Source: Burkholderia sp. 4M9327F10 (GTDB taxonomy: Bacteria; Pseudomonadota; Gammaproteobacteria; Burkholderiales; Burkholderiaceae). Taken from it: a stretch of 64,000 nt of DNA. Made by a program: the position numbers and the translations under genes. This document shows, piece by piece, positions 18,896-27,968 of the stretch. Each line of letters begins with the position of its first letter. The first letter of the stretch is position 1. The notes beneath the pieces are model-generated. The model did no database searches and had not been told where the DNA came from. It saw only the letters and a list, made by a program, of their open reading frames with translations. The stretch covers positions 1-64,000 of the forward strand of contig NZ_SCNV01000011.1 of NCBI RefSeq assembly GCF_005503145.1, in the 5' to 3' direction.

Positions 18896-19390
18896 ATGCA
18901 AACCGTATCCGTGCGCATTCCCGAAGACGACCTCGCATGGTTGTCGAGCCTGCAATTGCAAGGCGCCTCCAGCCCCAGCGACAAGATCCGCGCGCTGATC
19001 GCGGACGCCCAGCGCCGCGCCACCGGCGAGAACGATTTCGTCAGTTGCGTTGCCCTGCTGCGTGAACAGGTGCGGCCGCTGCTGGAGGCTACCCAGGCCT
19101 ACGAGCACGCCACGCACTCTCACTCGGAGATCGTGACGTTGCTGGCCACGCAAATGCCGGAGCTGATGGCAAGCCTCATCACCGCGTTGCCGGACGGCAA
19201 AAGGGTCGCGGAGGTGGCGCGCGAAATCGAAGCGCGCCTGACCGCCAAGGCCATGCGCATGCTGCTGGGCCTGTTGCGGCTCGCCGTCACGCAAAGGCCG
19301 CCCACCTACGATCCCGCGGTCCTGAATCACTATGTGACGGAGTTGCAGGAACTCACCCAGGTCATCCAGGTGGCGCGGCCTCCCGGATAG
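18896..19390 (+). CDS. Putative ribbon-helix-helix regulator with uncharacterised C-terminal domain
   Basis: A 164-residue protein. The first 42 residues (TVSVRIPEDDLAWLSSL, then SPSDKIRALIADAQRR) have the strand-helix-helix pattern of RHH (CopG/ParD-type) DNA-binding proteins. The rest is helical, contains EIVTLLATQMPELMASLI, and is not a family I recognise. The ATG at 18896 is chosen because the RHH strand begins right there. It leads an operon with pspA (73-bp gap), a YqiJ-like gene and a flotillin. A role as autoregulator and envelope-stress switch is inferred from fold, operator and context. Confidence 0.65.
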   Translation: MQTVSVRIPEDDLAWLSSLQLQGASSPSDKIRALIADAQRRATGENDFVSCVALLREQVRPLLEATQAYEHATHSHSEIVTLLATQMPELMASLITALPDGKRVAEVAREIEARLTAKAMRMLLGLLRLAVTQRPPTYDPAVLNHYVTELQELTQVIQVARPPG

Positions 19391-19462
19391 CGCCTTGGCC
19401 GCCCGATTCCGCCCATTTCATCGCAGCAGTACCGTTTTCCGCCCTATCCAGGAGCTAGCATC

Positions 19463-20161
19463 ATGACGACAGAACGTCTGGGTAACCGCATCAGACGATT
19501 GCTCACGGCCAACGTGCATGCATTGGTCAGTTCGCTCGAAAGCCGCACGCCGCAGGCCGTGCTGGAGCAGTACCTGCGCGAGTTCGACGAAGTGATCGCC
19601 CAGGCACGCATCGAACTGGGCCGGCACGAAGCTGCGCGGCATCAGGCCACCAAGGCCATCACCCGCGTCAACAACGAAATCGAACGCCTGAATGAGCTCA
19701 TCGCCACGGCCCTCGCGCAAGGCGACGAAGCCGCCACGCACGCCGGCGCCGAGCGTCAGATCGATCTCGAAGACCAGCTCGGCACGCTCAACCAGGCGCT
19801 GCAGGAAGCCATCGAGCATGCCAGTGCGGCCGAATCGGACCTGCTCGGCCTGCGCGCCAAACGCGCCGAGATGGAGCAGGCGCTTGGGGAAATGATCGCC
19901 GCGCGCACGGTAGCGCAACGCGCGAGCAGCGTCGACGGCGTCTCAGGGGCGGCAGCCGGCATTCGTGCCGAGCAGCTGGAGCAAGGCTTCAACCGCACGA
20001 TGACGGGCGCCACGGGCCTCGCGGGTTTGCAAACCGCCCCCGCGAGCGCCGATCCCTCATTGCTGCGCCGCCTCGAAACGCTGCACAAGGAACAGCGCAT
20101 CAACGAACGCGTCGCGCGTCTGAAGGCGGCGAGCGACAGGCCGGTCGGCGAAAACTCGTGA
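19463..20161 (+). CDS. PspA/IM30 family envelope protein
   Basis: A 232-residue coiled-coil protein of the PspA/IM30 (ESCRT-III-like) family, which binds the inner membrane and protects or remodels it under stress. Heptad-rich helices run through most of the sequence (LGNRIRRLLTANVHALVSSLE, LEQYLREFDEVIAQARIELG, long central helix to about residue 150). The N-terminal amphipathic region is divergent from classic E. coli PspA, and the usual pspBC/pspF partners are absent. Context with a flotillin and a YqiJ-like membrane protein indicates a membrane-domain maintenance system. Confidence 0.82.
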   Translation: MTTERLGNRIRRLLTANVHALVSSLESRTPQAVLEQYLREFDEVIAQARIELGRHEAARHQATKAITRVNNEIERLNELIATALAQGDEAATHAGAERQIDLEDQLGTLNQALQEAIEHASAAESDLLGLRAKRAEMEQALGEMIAARTVAQRASSVDGVSGAAAGIRAEQLEQGFNRTMTGATGLAGLQTAPASADPSLLRRLETLHKEQRINERVARLKAASDRPVGENS

Positions 20162-20192
20162 CCCACCCACTGATTCAGGGAAAAAAACAACA

Positions 20193-20849
20193 ATGACTCC
20201 GCTTCTGCTACCAGGGAATGCGCCCTTCGTAGCCGCGATCGGCCTGATGATCGCCATCGGCGCGCTCGAGGGCGTCACGCTGCTGTTCGGTCTGAGCCTC
20301 ACCGAACACGCCGGCAGCATGCTGGTAAGCCACTTCGGCATCGACCACTCCGGCGCGGGGGCCGACACCGGCGTGATCGGCCAGTTGCTGGGCTGGCTGC
20401 ATCTGGGGCGCGTGCCGCTCCTGATCCTGCTGATCCTGTTCCTGCTTGGCTTCGCGATCATCGGCTTGCTGCTGCAAGCGCTGCTGCATGCGCTCGCCGG
20501 CTTCATGCTGCCGCCGGCTGTGGCCGCGGCCATTGCTGCGCTGGGCGCGCTGCCCTTCGTCCGGCAGAGCGCGGCGGTGGTGGGCCACTATCTGCCGCAG
20601 AACGAAACGTCGGCGCTGTCGGAAGCGGATTTTGTCGGACGCACGGCGCAGATCGTCACGGGCGAAGCATCGTCCGGCAATCCCGCCGAAGCGCGTCTCG
20701 TCGACGAATACGGTCAGCCGCACTATCTGCGCATCGAACCCGACGACGCGGAGGTGCGTTTTGCGCGCGGCTCGACCGTCCTGATCGTCTCACGTGTCTC
20801 CGGCTCGCTGTATCGCGCCATTGCCAATCCACGTCCGGATCTGCTGTAA
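20193..20849 (+). CDS. YqiJ-like inner-membrane protein with OB-fold domain
   Basis: A 218-residue protein related to YqiJ of E. coli and to NfeD-type flotillin partners. It has hydrophobic segments near residues 10-30, 70-95 and 100-125, followed by a soluble C-terminal domain with an OB-fold-like strand pattern (FVGRTAQIVTGEA, GSTVLIVSRVSGSLYRAI). YqiJ genes are regularly paired with yqiK flotillin genes, as here. It starts 31 bp after pspA. The molecular role is not well known; association with flotillin assemblies is the best-supported idea. Confidence 0.82.
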   Translation: MTPLLLPGNAPFVAAIGLMIAIGALEGVTLLFGLSLTEHAGSMLVSHFGIDHSGAGADTGVIGQLLGWLHLGRVPLLILLILFLLGFAIIGLLLQALLHALAGFMLPPAVAAAIAALGALPFVRQSAAVVGHYLPQNETSALSEADFVGRTAQIVTGEASSGNPAEARLVDEYGQPHYLRIEPDDAEVRFARGSTVLIVSRVSGSLYRAIANPRPDLL

Positions 20850-20939
20850 CGGGTTCACCTGCGGGATCGCCGGCGCAATGCATGCGCGGCGCCCGCGGCT
20901 TTGTCACGCCGTTTCATTACATGGGAGTTGAGGAACAAC

Positions 20940-22754
20940 ATGGATGCCATATTTTTCTGGGGTGCCACTGGTCTCGCAGTGGTGATAGGCCTGTCGGTGA
21001 TCGGCCTGATCTTTGCGCGGCTGTATGTGCGCGCGTCGGCCGAGCGCGCGTTCGTGCGCACCGGCCTCGGTGGGCAGAAGGTCATCATGAGCGGCGGCGC
21101 GGTCGTGCTGCCGGTGTTTCATGAGGTCGTCGCCATCAACATGAACACCTTGAAGCTTGAAGTCAGCCGCTCCTCGCGCGACAGCCTGATTACCAAGGAC
21201 CGCATGCGCGTCGACGTGGTGGTGGCGTTCTTCGTGCGCGTCAAGCCGACTTCGGAAGGCGTCGCCACTGCCGCGCAAACGCTCGGCCAGCGCACCAACG
21301 CACCGGAAGACCTGCGCGCGCTGGTCGACGACAAGTTCGTCGACGCGCTGCGCTCCACCGCCGCGCAGATGACCATGCAGGATCTGCAGGACGCCCGCGA
21401 GAACTTCGTCCAGGGCGTGCAGAACACGGTCGCCGAAGACCTGACCAAGAACGGCCTGGAACTGGAAAGCGTGTCGCTGACCAACTTCAATCAGACCTCG
21501 AAGGAATTCTTCGACCCGAACAACGCGTTCGACGCCGAAGGCCTGACCAAGCTCACTCAGGAAACCGAGCGCCGTCGCAAGGAGCGCAACGAAGTCGAGC
21601 AGGATACCGAAGTATCGGTGCGCGAAAAGAACCGCGATGCGCTCGCCAAGAAGCTGGCCATCGAGCAGCAGGAATCGTTCATGAAGCTCGAGCAGGAGCA
21701 GCAGGTGAAGACCCGCACGGCTGAGCAGAGCGCGCGGATTGCCGCCTATGAAGCCGAGCGTCATCAGGAAGCCGAGCAAAGCCGGATTGCGGCGGAGCGC
21801 CAGGTGCAGGAGTCCGAAATCCAGCGCGAGCAGGCGGTGCGTACCCGCAAGGTGGAAGCCGAGCGCGAAGTTCGGGTGAAGGAGATCGAGCAGACCAAGG
21901 TCACGCAAATGGCCGCGATTGAACAGGCCAAGGTCACTGAGATCGCCACTCAGGACAAGGCGATTGTGATTGCCTCGAAGTCGGAGGCGCAATCGCAGGC
22001 TCAGGCGCGCGCCAACGAAGCGCTTGCCGAAGCGGTGAAAGCCGAGCAGCTGGTGGAAACCACCCGCCGCACGGCGGAAGCCGACCGCGCCAAGCAGGTG
22101 GCGCTGATCGAGGCCGCCCAGCAGGCCGAAACCGCCGCCGTGCACGTGACCACCCAGGCGCGCGCCGAACGCGAGGCGGCGCAGATGCAAGCCACCGCGA
22201 TCGTCGAGCTGGCCGAAGCGGCCCGCAAGAAGGGACTCGCCGAGGCCGAGGCGCAACGCGCGCTCAACGACGCGATTAACGCGCTGTCGTCCGACCAGAC
22301 CAGCCTCAAGTTCAAGCTGGCGCTGTTGCAGGCGCTGCCGGCCGTGATCCAGCAGACGGTCGAGCCGATGAAGGCCATCGACGGCATCAAGATCATCCAG
22401 GTCGACGGCCTGAACCGCAATGGCGCCGGCAGCAACGGTGTGGACGGCGTGGCGGGTGGCGGTTCCGGTCACAACGGCACGAATCTGGCCGAGCAGGCCA
22501 TGTCCGCGGCGCTCGCCTATCGCGCGCACGCACCGCTGATCGACTCCCTGCTCAAGGAGGTCGGTCTTTCCGGTGGTTCGCTGCAGGGACTGGTTCCGGG
22601 CCTGGCGGCAAACGGTGTGGATGCTGCAGCGATTGAGGCGTCGGCCCATCCGGCAACGCCGGCCATCGCGCAGCACGGCGAAGCGGGTCCGGCGCATTCC
22701 AGCGCGCCCGCCAACGGCGTCGCCGGCCAGGGTCCGAGCTACGGCCCGCGCTAA
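20940..22754 (+). CDS. yqiK: Flotillin family protein YqiK
   Basis: A 604-residue flotillin that scaffolds membrane microdomains. It has an N-terminal membrane anchor (residues about 2-25), the SPFH/band-7 domain (about 30-190; RTGLGGQKVIMSGGAVVLPVFHEV), then a very long Glu/Ala/Gln/Arg-rich coiled coil (about 190-440). The C-terminal tail is low-complexity, Gly/Ala-rich. The ATG at 20940 has AGGA upstream and gives the anchor directly; an upstream start at 20901 would add a non-hydrophobic leader. It closes the RHH-pspA-yqiJ-yqiK operon and is followed by a strong terminator. Confidence 0.9.
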   Translation: MDAIFFWGATGLAVVIGLSVIGLIFARLYVRASAERAFVRTGLGGQKVIMSGGAVVLPVFHEVVAINMNTLKLEVSRSSRDSLITKDRMRVDVVVAFFVRVKPTSEGVATAAQTLGQRTNAPEDLRALVDDKFVDALRSTAAQMTMQDLQDARENFVQGVQNTVAEDLTKNGLELESVSLTNFNQTSKEFFDPNNAFDAEGLTKLTQETERRRKERNEVEQDTEVSVREKNRDALAKKLAIEQQESFMKLEQEQQVKTRTAEQSARIAAYEAERHQEAEQSRIAAERQVQESEIQREQAVRTRKVEAEREVRVKEIEQTKVTQMAAIEQAKVTEIATQDKAIVIASKSEAQSQAQARANEALAEAVKAEQLVETTRRTAEADRAKQVALIEAAQQAETAAVHVTTQARAEREAAQMQATAIVELAEAARKKGLAEAEAQRALNDAINALSSDQTSLKFKLALLQALPAVIQQTVEPMKAIDGIKIIQVDGLNRNGAGSNGVDGVAGGGSGHNGTNLAEQAMSAALAYRAHAPLIDSLLKEVGLSGGSLQGLVPGLAANGVDAAAIEASAHPATPAIAQHGEAGPAHSSAPANGVAGQGPSYGPR

Positions 22755-22791
22755 ACAGCAAGGCCGAACCCGCCTCCTCGCCTGAACGGAC

Positions 22792-22831
22792 AACGGGCTC
22801 GTGAACCCCTGGGTTCACGAGCCCGTTTGCC
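22792..22831. terminator. Strong bidirectional terminator between yqiK and porin
   Basis: A 16-bp perfect stem, ACGGGCTCGTGAACCC pairing with GGGTTCACGAGCCCGT over a two-base loop, followed on the + strand by TTTGCCTTT. It lies between converging genes. Confidence 0.85.
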
Positions 22832-22867
22832 TTTCCATCAGGCACGGGCGGCACGGGCGCCGCCCGT

Positions 22868-24022
22868 TCAGAACTTGTGACGGATCGCGGCGCGCACCGC
22901 AAACTGGTTCGACGACGACGACGTGCCCGCCGAGCCCGGAATATACGCGTCGTCGAGCACGGTGTCGGTCTTGTCGCCGGCCACTTTCTGGTACGCCGCC
23001 TGGAAGTAGAAGTCCGTGCGCTTGGACAGGTTGTAGTCGGCCATCAGCCCAAAGGTGTGATATTTCGGGTTCTCGTTGCCGGAGGTGGCATCCATGGTGG
23101 CCGCGGTGTAGACATACTGCACGCCCACAAAGAAGGCCGGCGTGAACTGGTACTTGCCGTTCACCTCGAAGTTCTGGAACTTGAGCGCCGTCAGCGTGCC
23201 GCCGTTAGGCGGGGTGATCGAGCCGACATACGCCGAGGTATCGGTCGCGGCAGGCTCGCCGACGTTCGTGTTGGTATAGACGAAGCCGACTGTCGCCCCG
23301 CCGAACGTGTAGTTCACCCCGCCGCCGAAAATGCGCAGCCGCTCGGAGATGAAATTGGCGTCGTCGGTCGCAATGGAGCCGCTCGTCGTCAGGCCGGGAT
23401 TGTCGGCCTGCAGGTAAGCGCCCGTCACCAGCAGACCGCCGCTCGTGTACTGGCCACCCAGGCTGTACTGACGGTTGTTGGCGAAGTTGGTGTCGTTGCT
23501 GAAACTGTAGGTGCCGCCGAACTGCAGGCCGGCAAAGTCAGGACTCGCGTATTTGATCGTGTTGTTGACGCGGAACGAGTTGTCGGTGTTGTCGTTATCG
23601 TAGGGATGCGAGAGCAGGTAGCCGCCCCAGTTGCCGTTGGCCGTGGCCTGCGCCAGATAGTCGACCACCGAGTCGTACTGCCGGCCAAGCGTCACCGTGC
23701 CGTAGTTGGCGGCTGTCAAGCCGACAAACGCCTGACGGCCGAACATGCGGCCGCCCTGGCCAAACGCCCCGGTGCTCGCGTCGAAACCGTTTTCAAGGTC
23801 GAAGATTGCCTTCAGCCCGCTGCCGAGATCCTCGGAGCCCTTGAGGCCCCAGCGGCTGCCTTGCGCGTAGCCGCTCTCGAGCTGGTAGGCGGACTTGTCG
23901 CCGGCATTGCTCGTGTAGTTGATACCTTCGTCGATCACCCCATACAGCGTAATGCTGGTCTGCGCGAACACAGGCAGAGCGAAGGCTGCGGTCACAGCCA
24001 ACGCGATCATGTTCTTTTTCAT
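22868..24022 (-). CDS. Gram-negative porin (OmpC-type, Burkholderia family)
   Basis: A 384-residue trimeric outer-membrane porin. It has a Sec signal peptide (MKKNMIALAVTAAFALPVFA), the family opening SITLYGVIDEGINYTSN, repeated amphipathic strands and the typical end FAVRAAIRHKF with terminal Phe for BAM recognition. GGGAGAT precedes the ATG. The channel specificity cannot be read from sequence. It is monocistronic, facing the flotillin operon across a shared terminator. Confidence 0.93.
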   Translation of the reverse strand: MKKNMIALAVTAAFALPVFAQTSITLYGVIDEGINYTSNAGDKSAYQLESGYAQGSRWGLKGSEDLGSGLKAIFDLENGFDASTGAFGQGGRMFGRQAFVGLTAANYGTVTLGRQYDSVVDYLAQATANGNWGGYLLSHPYDNDNTDNSFRVNNTIKYASPDFAGLQFGGTYSFSNDTNFANNRQYSLGGQYTSGGLLVTGAYLQADNPGLTTSGSIATDDANFISERLRIFGGGVNYTFGGATVGFVYTNTNVGEPAATDTSAYVGSITPPNGGTLTALKFQNFEVNGKYQFTPAFFVGVQYVYTAATMDATSGNENPKYHTFGLMADYNLSKRTDFYFQAAYQKVAGDKTDTVLDDAYIPGSAGTSSSSNQFAVRAAIRHKF

Positions 24023-24439
24023 GAAGATCTCCCGAATCTCTAGTCATTAGCCTGTCGGCTAGCCAACTTTGAGACAGCTCTTCTTGTTTTTCAGCAGCAA
24101 CTACATTAGGGCTTTAACGATCACGAGTGGTGAAAACGATGCTTGCACACCGTTAGTGGGTCGTCCATCGGGACAAGTTAGGCCGTCGCAAATCGTTGCT
24201 AAATGTCCACGCGTACACATTCGCATATTGCGCAATTTGACAGTTGTGCTTGGCAGTTTGCGATGTTCATCCGGGCTCGGTTTACGCTGACGAACCGGCT
24301 CAAAACGCCTGGCCGAACAGCCTGCGGCAACCCGCCTCGCCGCCTCTTGCATGGCTCGCGCACACCTTTTCGTAATTACATGAAATAATTTCGAAAGAAA
24401 TCTCACCCGGCCAGCCAAACTCGCTTTCCGTCATACGCA
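24023..24439. other. Intergenic region between divergent porin and OpgC-type gene
   Basis: About 415 bp, AT-richer than average (especially 24060-24270 and 24360-24400), as expected for the promoters of the leftward porin gene and the rightward acyltransferase gene. I see no ORF, structured RNA or clear operator. Confidence 0.4.
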
Positions 24440-25552
24440 ATGCAAAAGTCACCCTCCCGTCTGCTCGAACTCGATTTCTTTCGCGGACTGGTCCTGATGA
24501 TCATCGTAGTCGACCATATCGGCGGCAGCATCCTGTCGCGTGTCACGCTGCACGCTTACGCGCTATGCGATGCGGCCGAAGTGTTCGTGTTCCTCGGCGG
24601 CTTCGCCACCGCGACGGCCTACGCCACGCTCGCCGCACGGCGCACCGAGGCAGCCGCCCGCCACCGCTTCCTGCGGCGTTCGCTCGAAATCTACCGCGCC
24701 TTTCTCGTTACCGCCGGCCTCATGCTCGCGGTCAGCGCGGTGCTGATCGCCTTCAGCGTCGACGCGCCGAATCTGACCATCACCGATCTCGAAGACTTCA
24801 TGGATGCGCCGCTCGCCGCGCTGCGTGACGTCCTGCTGTTCAGGCGTCAGCCCTATCTGGCCTCGGTACTGCCCATGTATGCGTTTTTCGCGCTGAGCGT
24901 GCCGCTGGTCTTGCCGCTCGCGCGTAGCCGGCCCTGGTGGCTGCTGGCCGGCAGTATCGCGCTATGGGCCGCGGCGCCTGCTGTGGGTGCCTATTTGCCG
25001 GCCGTCGAAGACGCGCAATGGGACTTCAATCCGCTCGCGTGGCAACTGCTATTCGTCCTCGGGGTGCTGGCGCATTGCCAGCCGGTCTACCAGAGCGTCA
25101 GCGCGCACCGCATGGGATGGCTTGTCAGCCTGCTTGCATTGGCTATTGTCGTGGCAGCGGCCTGCTACAAGCTCTTCATCGAACATACTCCGCTCGATGC
25201 GAACTACAAGCAGAATCTGTCGTGGCTGAGAGCCGGCAATTTTCTGGCGATTGCATGGCTCGTCGCCAACCTGATCCGGCTCGGCTGGGTGAAGAAGCTC
25301 GCGCAATGGCTACCGTGGGTCGGCATGGTCGGCCGCAAGGGGCTGCTGTGCTTCGTGGCGGGCGCGGTGATCTCGCTGGTAGCCGATTCGCTGCTGTACA
25401 CGGCGACGGACGGATATCTCGACATACCGCTCGGGCTCGCCACCGATGCCGCGGCGATTGGCGCGCTACTCCTCGTCGCCCGTCTGGCCGAACCGGTCAA
25501 GCGCCTGATGAGCGTGCGCGCCGCCCGGACGGCAGGCCGCGTGTCCAGTTAA
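24440..25552 (+). CDS. OpgC-domain membrane acyltransferase
   Basis: A 370-residue polytopic inner-membrane protein of the OpgC family. OpgC modifies osmoregulated periplasmic glucans, for example by succinylation. Features are the N-terminal RLLELDFFRGLVLMIIVVDH motif (acyltransferase-type His), EVFVFLGGFATA, and about ten hydrophobic segments. The other opg genes (opgGH) are not in the window, so the acceptor is inferred from the family only. An esterase gene follows after about 45 bp, probably co-transcribed. Confidence 0.85.
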   Translation: MQKSPSRLLELDFFRGLVLMIIVVDHIGGSILSRVTLHAYALCDAAEVFVFLGGFATATAYATLAARRTEAAARHRFLRRSLEIYRAFLVTAGLMLAVSAVLIAFSVDAPNLTITDLEDFMDAPLAALRDVLLFRRQPYLASVLPMYAFFALSVPLVLPLARSRPWWLLAGSIALWAAAPAVGAYLPAVEDAQWDFNPLAWQLLFVLGVLAHCQPVYQSVSAHRMGWLVSLLALAIVVAAACYKLFIEHTPLDANYKQNLSWLRAGNFLAIAWLVANLIRLGWVKKLAQWLPWVGMVGRKGLLCFVAGAVISLVADSLLYTATDGYLDIPLGLATDAAAIGALLLVARLAEPVKRLMSVRAARTAGRVSS

Positions 25553-25596
25553 AGAAAGGCACGGTTGCCCGCGGCAATGCTCCCCCCGTCGCAGCA

Positions 25597-26610
25597 ATGA
25601 ACGAACCCGCGCGCCACACCCGCTCAGTTTTTACCCTCATGTCCAGACAGTCCCCTCCCGTTCCGCTGCCGTTCGTGCTCAACGTACTGCGCAGCGCTCT
25701 CACTCTTGCCGCCGCCCTGGCTGCGCTTGCCGCATTCGCCGCCGTCGTCCCCGCCGCGTTCGCCAGCACGGTCGTGAGCCGCAGTTTTCATGCAGCCGCC
25801 CTTGAGCGCGACTGGGCCTATACCGTCTATCTGCCCACCGGCTATCACGCCAATGGCGCACGCTACCCCGTGCTGTACCTCCTGCACGGCAACAACGGCA
25901 ATGCCAATGACTGGCTCTCGCAAGGCCATCTGCAGAGCACCGTTGATGCGCTGATCGAACGCAAGGAGATTCCAGCGGTTGTGATTGTGATGCCGCAAGG
26001 CGGCACCGACTGGTACGTCGATCGCAAGGAGAAAATGGAAACCGCGTTCTTCAACGACTTGCTGCCGGAAGTCGAAGCGCAGTATGCCGTGGCGAATCAG
26101 CGCGGGGGACGGATGATTGGCGGCGTCTCGATGGGCGGTTTCGGCGCACTGCGCTATGCGCTCACGCAGCCGGAGCGGTTCTGCAGCGCCATGCTGCTGA
26201 GCCCCGCGATCTATCCGAATGAACCGCCGCCCGGGTCAGCCGCGCGCCGGGTCGGGGTGTTCGGCGATCATCAGTTCGATCCGCACGTGTGGCACGCGCT
26301 CAACTATCCGGCGCAATGGGAGCGCTATATGAGCCGGCCGTACCGGCTGCCGGTCTTCATCGGCGCCGGCGACGACGACCTGATTATCCAGGCCGACGCT
26401 TCCGTGCTTTATACCAACCTGCGTTTCGCCGGAAATCCGGCGGCGCTGCGCATTATCGACGGCGCTCATACATGGGATGTCTGGAGCGCGCTGCTACCCG
26501 CGGCCCTGAAATACACACTGGCTTGCGTGAAGGCGCCGCTCGACACCAACGCTATCGCACCCAGTCAGTCCACAGCACCATCAACACCGTCATCAACGCC
26601 GGACCGATAA
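25597..26610 (+). CDS. Secreted alpha/beta-hydrolase, putative esterase (EstD/esterase-D fold)
   Basis: About 337 residues with an exported N-terminus (hydrophobic stretch LTLAAALAALAAFAAVVPAAFAS). The alpha/beta-hydrolase domain is of the putative esterase family (PF00756): YPVLYLLHGNNGN, nucleophile motif GGVSMGGFGA, then an acid in GAGDDDLI and the catalytic His in DGAHTWDVW. Substrate is unknown; acylated glycans or small esters are possible given the adjacent OpgC-type acyltransferase. An ATG at 25639 is an alternative start. Its 3' end overlaps the convergent AI-2E gene by 59 bp. Confidence 0.8.
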   Translation: MNEPARHTRSVFTLMSRQSPPVPLPFVLNVLRSALTLAAALAALAAFAAVVPAAFASTVVSRSFHAAALERDWAYTVYLPTGYHANGARYPVLYLLHGNNGNANDWLSQGHLQSTVDALIERKEIPAVVIVMPQGGTDWYVDRKEKMETAFFNDLLPEVEAQYAVANQRGGRMIGGVSMGGFGALRYALTQPERFCSAMLLSPAIYPNEPPPGSAARRVGVFGDHQFDPHVWHALNYPAQWERYMSRPYRLPVFIGAGDDDLIIQADASVLYTNLRFAGNPAALRIIDGAHTWDVWSALLPAALKYTLACVKAPLDTNAIAPSQSTAPSTPSSTPDR

Positions 26611-27631
26611 AAAGCCCCAGCAGCCCGAAGGTCTCCGCGCCGCCCAGTATGCCGAACAGCACCAGCAGAAACGGCAGGCGGGTCGAGCTGCCGATGATCA
26701 CCGGCCGCACGAAGTGTTCGGCGATAAACACGACAACAAAGCCGAACACCGCAAGGCCGATCGCCCACGCGACGGTTCCCTGCGCGAACAGCCACAGCGC
26801 GGCGCCGCAAAACACCAGCGGCGCGCAGAACGGCAGCATGGCGGCGACCGCCGTCACGAGGCCGAGCAAGGCGGCGTGGGGCACGCCGGCCACCGCATAG
26901 GCGAGACCCAGCAGCGCGCCCTCGCCGATCCCTACCACCACCAGCCCGGCCACCGTGCCGCGCACCGCCGCTGCCATGCGCTCGAGCAATTGCGCGCCGT
27001 TCTCGCCGAAGGCGCGTCGCGCCCCTTTGAGCAAGACCCCGGACAGACGCGGCCCCGCCTGAAAAATCACAAACAGCGTCACCAGCATGAAACCGAACAC
27101 CATCAGGCCACGCACGGCGCGGGCGCCGAAATGACGGCCGAAGGTCATCACCGCCTCGCCATGCAGCCCCTTCATGGCAGGTGATTCGCGCAGCGGCTGG
27201 GCGAGGTTTGCCTGCCACCACGCACTCACCTGCTGCGCGCCGAACGGCAGGCGCCGAACGATGTCAGGCATGGCGATGCCTTTTTCCTGCACGCCCTTGA
27301 ACCACTCCATCAGATCGTGTGCTTCGTGGCCCGCCTGACCGAGCCCTATCGCAACCGGCAGCACCACCAGCAAGGCAATCGCAAGCGTCAGGATGGCGGC
27401 GATCAGCGTCGTGCGTCCGTGCAACCATTTGCGATCGTTGATTTTGCGCAGCACCGGCCACAATGCAATCGCGATCACACAGGCCCAGCCCACTGCCGGC
27501 AAGAAATCGCGGATGATCCACAAGGCCAGCAGCACAAGGCCGACATACAGTAAGACGGAGGCCACCTGCTGCGCTTTCTGGCGCCCCGGTGAATCGGGTT
27601 CGGGGGATACGGGGGGCGGACGTGTGACCAT
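26552..27631 (-). CDS. AI-2E family transporter (YdiK-like)
   Basis: A 359-residue polytopic membrane protein of the AI-2E/PerM family. The typical layout is visible: paired N-terminal helices (SVLLYVGLVLLALWII), a long extracytoplasmic loop, and a C-terminal helix cluster with AVAAMLPFCAPLVFCGAALWL. PVIIGSSTRLPFLLVLFGILGGAETFGLLGLFIGP is interrupted here only by a short loop and is the family hallmark. The start at 27631 is chosen for AGAGG three bases upstream. Substrates of this family are mostly unproven; some export autoinducer-2, others act as Na+/H+ antiporters. Confidence 0.87.
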   Translation of the reverse strand: MVTRPPPVSPEPDSPGRQKAQQVASVLLYVGLVLLALWIIRDFLPAVGWACVIAIALWPVLRKINDRKWLHGRTTLIAAILTLAIALLVVLPVAIGLGQAGHEAHDLMEWFKGVQEKGIAMPDIVRRLPFGAQQVSAWWQANLAQPLRESPAMKGLHGEAVMTFGRHFGARAVRGLMVFGFMLVTLFVIFQAGPRLSGVLLKGARRAFGENGAQLLERMAAAVRGTVAGLVVVGIGEGALLGLAYAVAGVPHAALLGLVTAVAAMLPFCAPLVFCGAALWLFAQGTVAWAIGLAVFGFVVVFIAEHFVRPVIIGSSTRLPFLLVLFGILGGAETFGLLGLFIGPALMTVLMVLWTDWVR

Positions 27632-27968
27632 GTGACCTCTATGAAATATGTGCACGAGCCGACCGGAAAAACGCAAACCGGCTACACTAGCTCCGGCTCG
27701 GCTCGTCAATGTTCACATCTTAAAGGAAGCGGCCGCGCCTTCCGTTTCACCGCCTTCCCACGTCGCGCTGAGATCAACACTGCGTTGCAAAAATCCGCTC
27801 TATATCGGAATTGCGCGCTGCCCCACCCCGCAAACCCACGTCTTTTCGTTCCATCAGCAAAGTCAAGCATCATTGTTGCTATTTGGAGAACAGTGTTTCA
27901 ACTGGCGCACAATGGCTCTCGGGCTCGCACAGGAATACATTCGGCACACCACATATACGGAGCCGACA
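27632..27968. other. Intergenic region upstream of DUF3331 gene
   Basis: About 340 bp between divergent genes. The part at 27780-27900 is AT-richer and likely holds the promoter for the DUF3331 gene. Open frames continuing upstream of that gene's ATG look non-coding. Confidence 0.35.

Noticed and set aside
20904..22793. 629-codon minus-strand frame opposite the flotillin gene
   Set aside because: It mirrors the repetitive Glu/Ala coiled coil as a Leu/Gly/Arg-rich string and has no family features.
26289..26900. 203-codon frame overlapping the ends of the esterase and AI-2E genes
   Set aside because: Overlaps two genes with clear domains and has no recognisable content.
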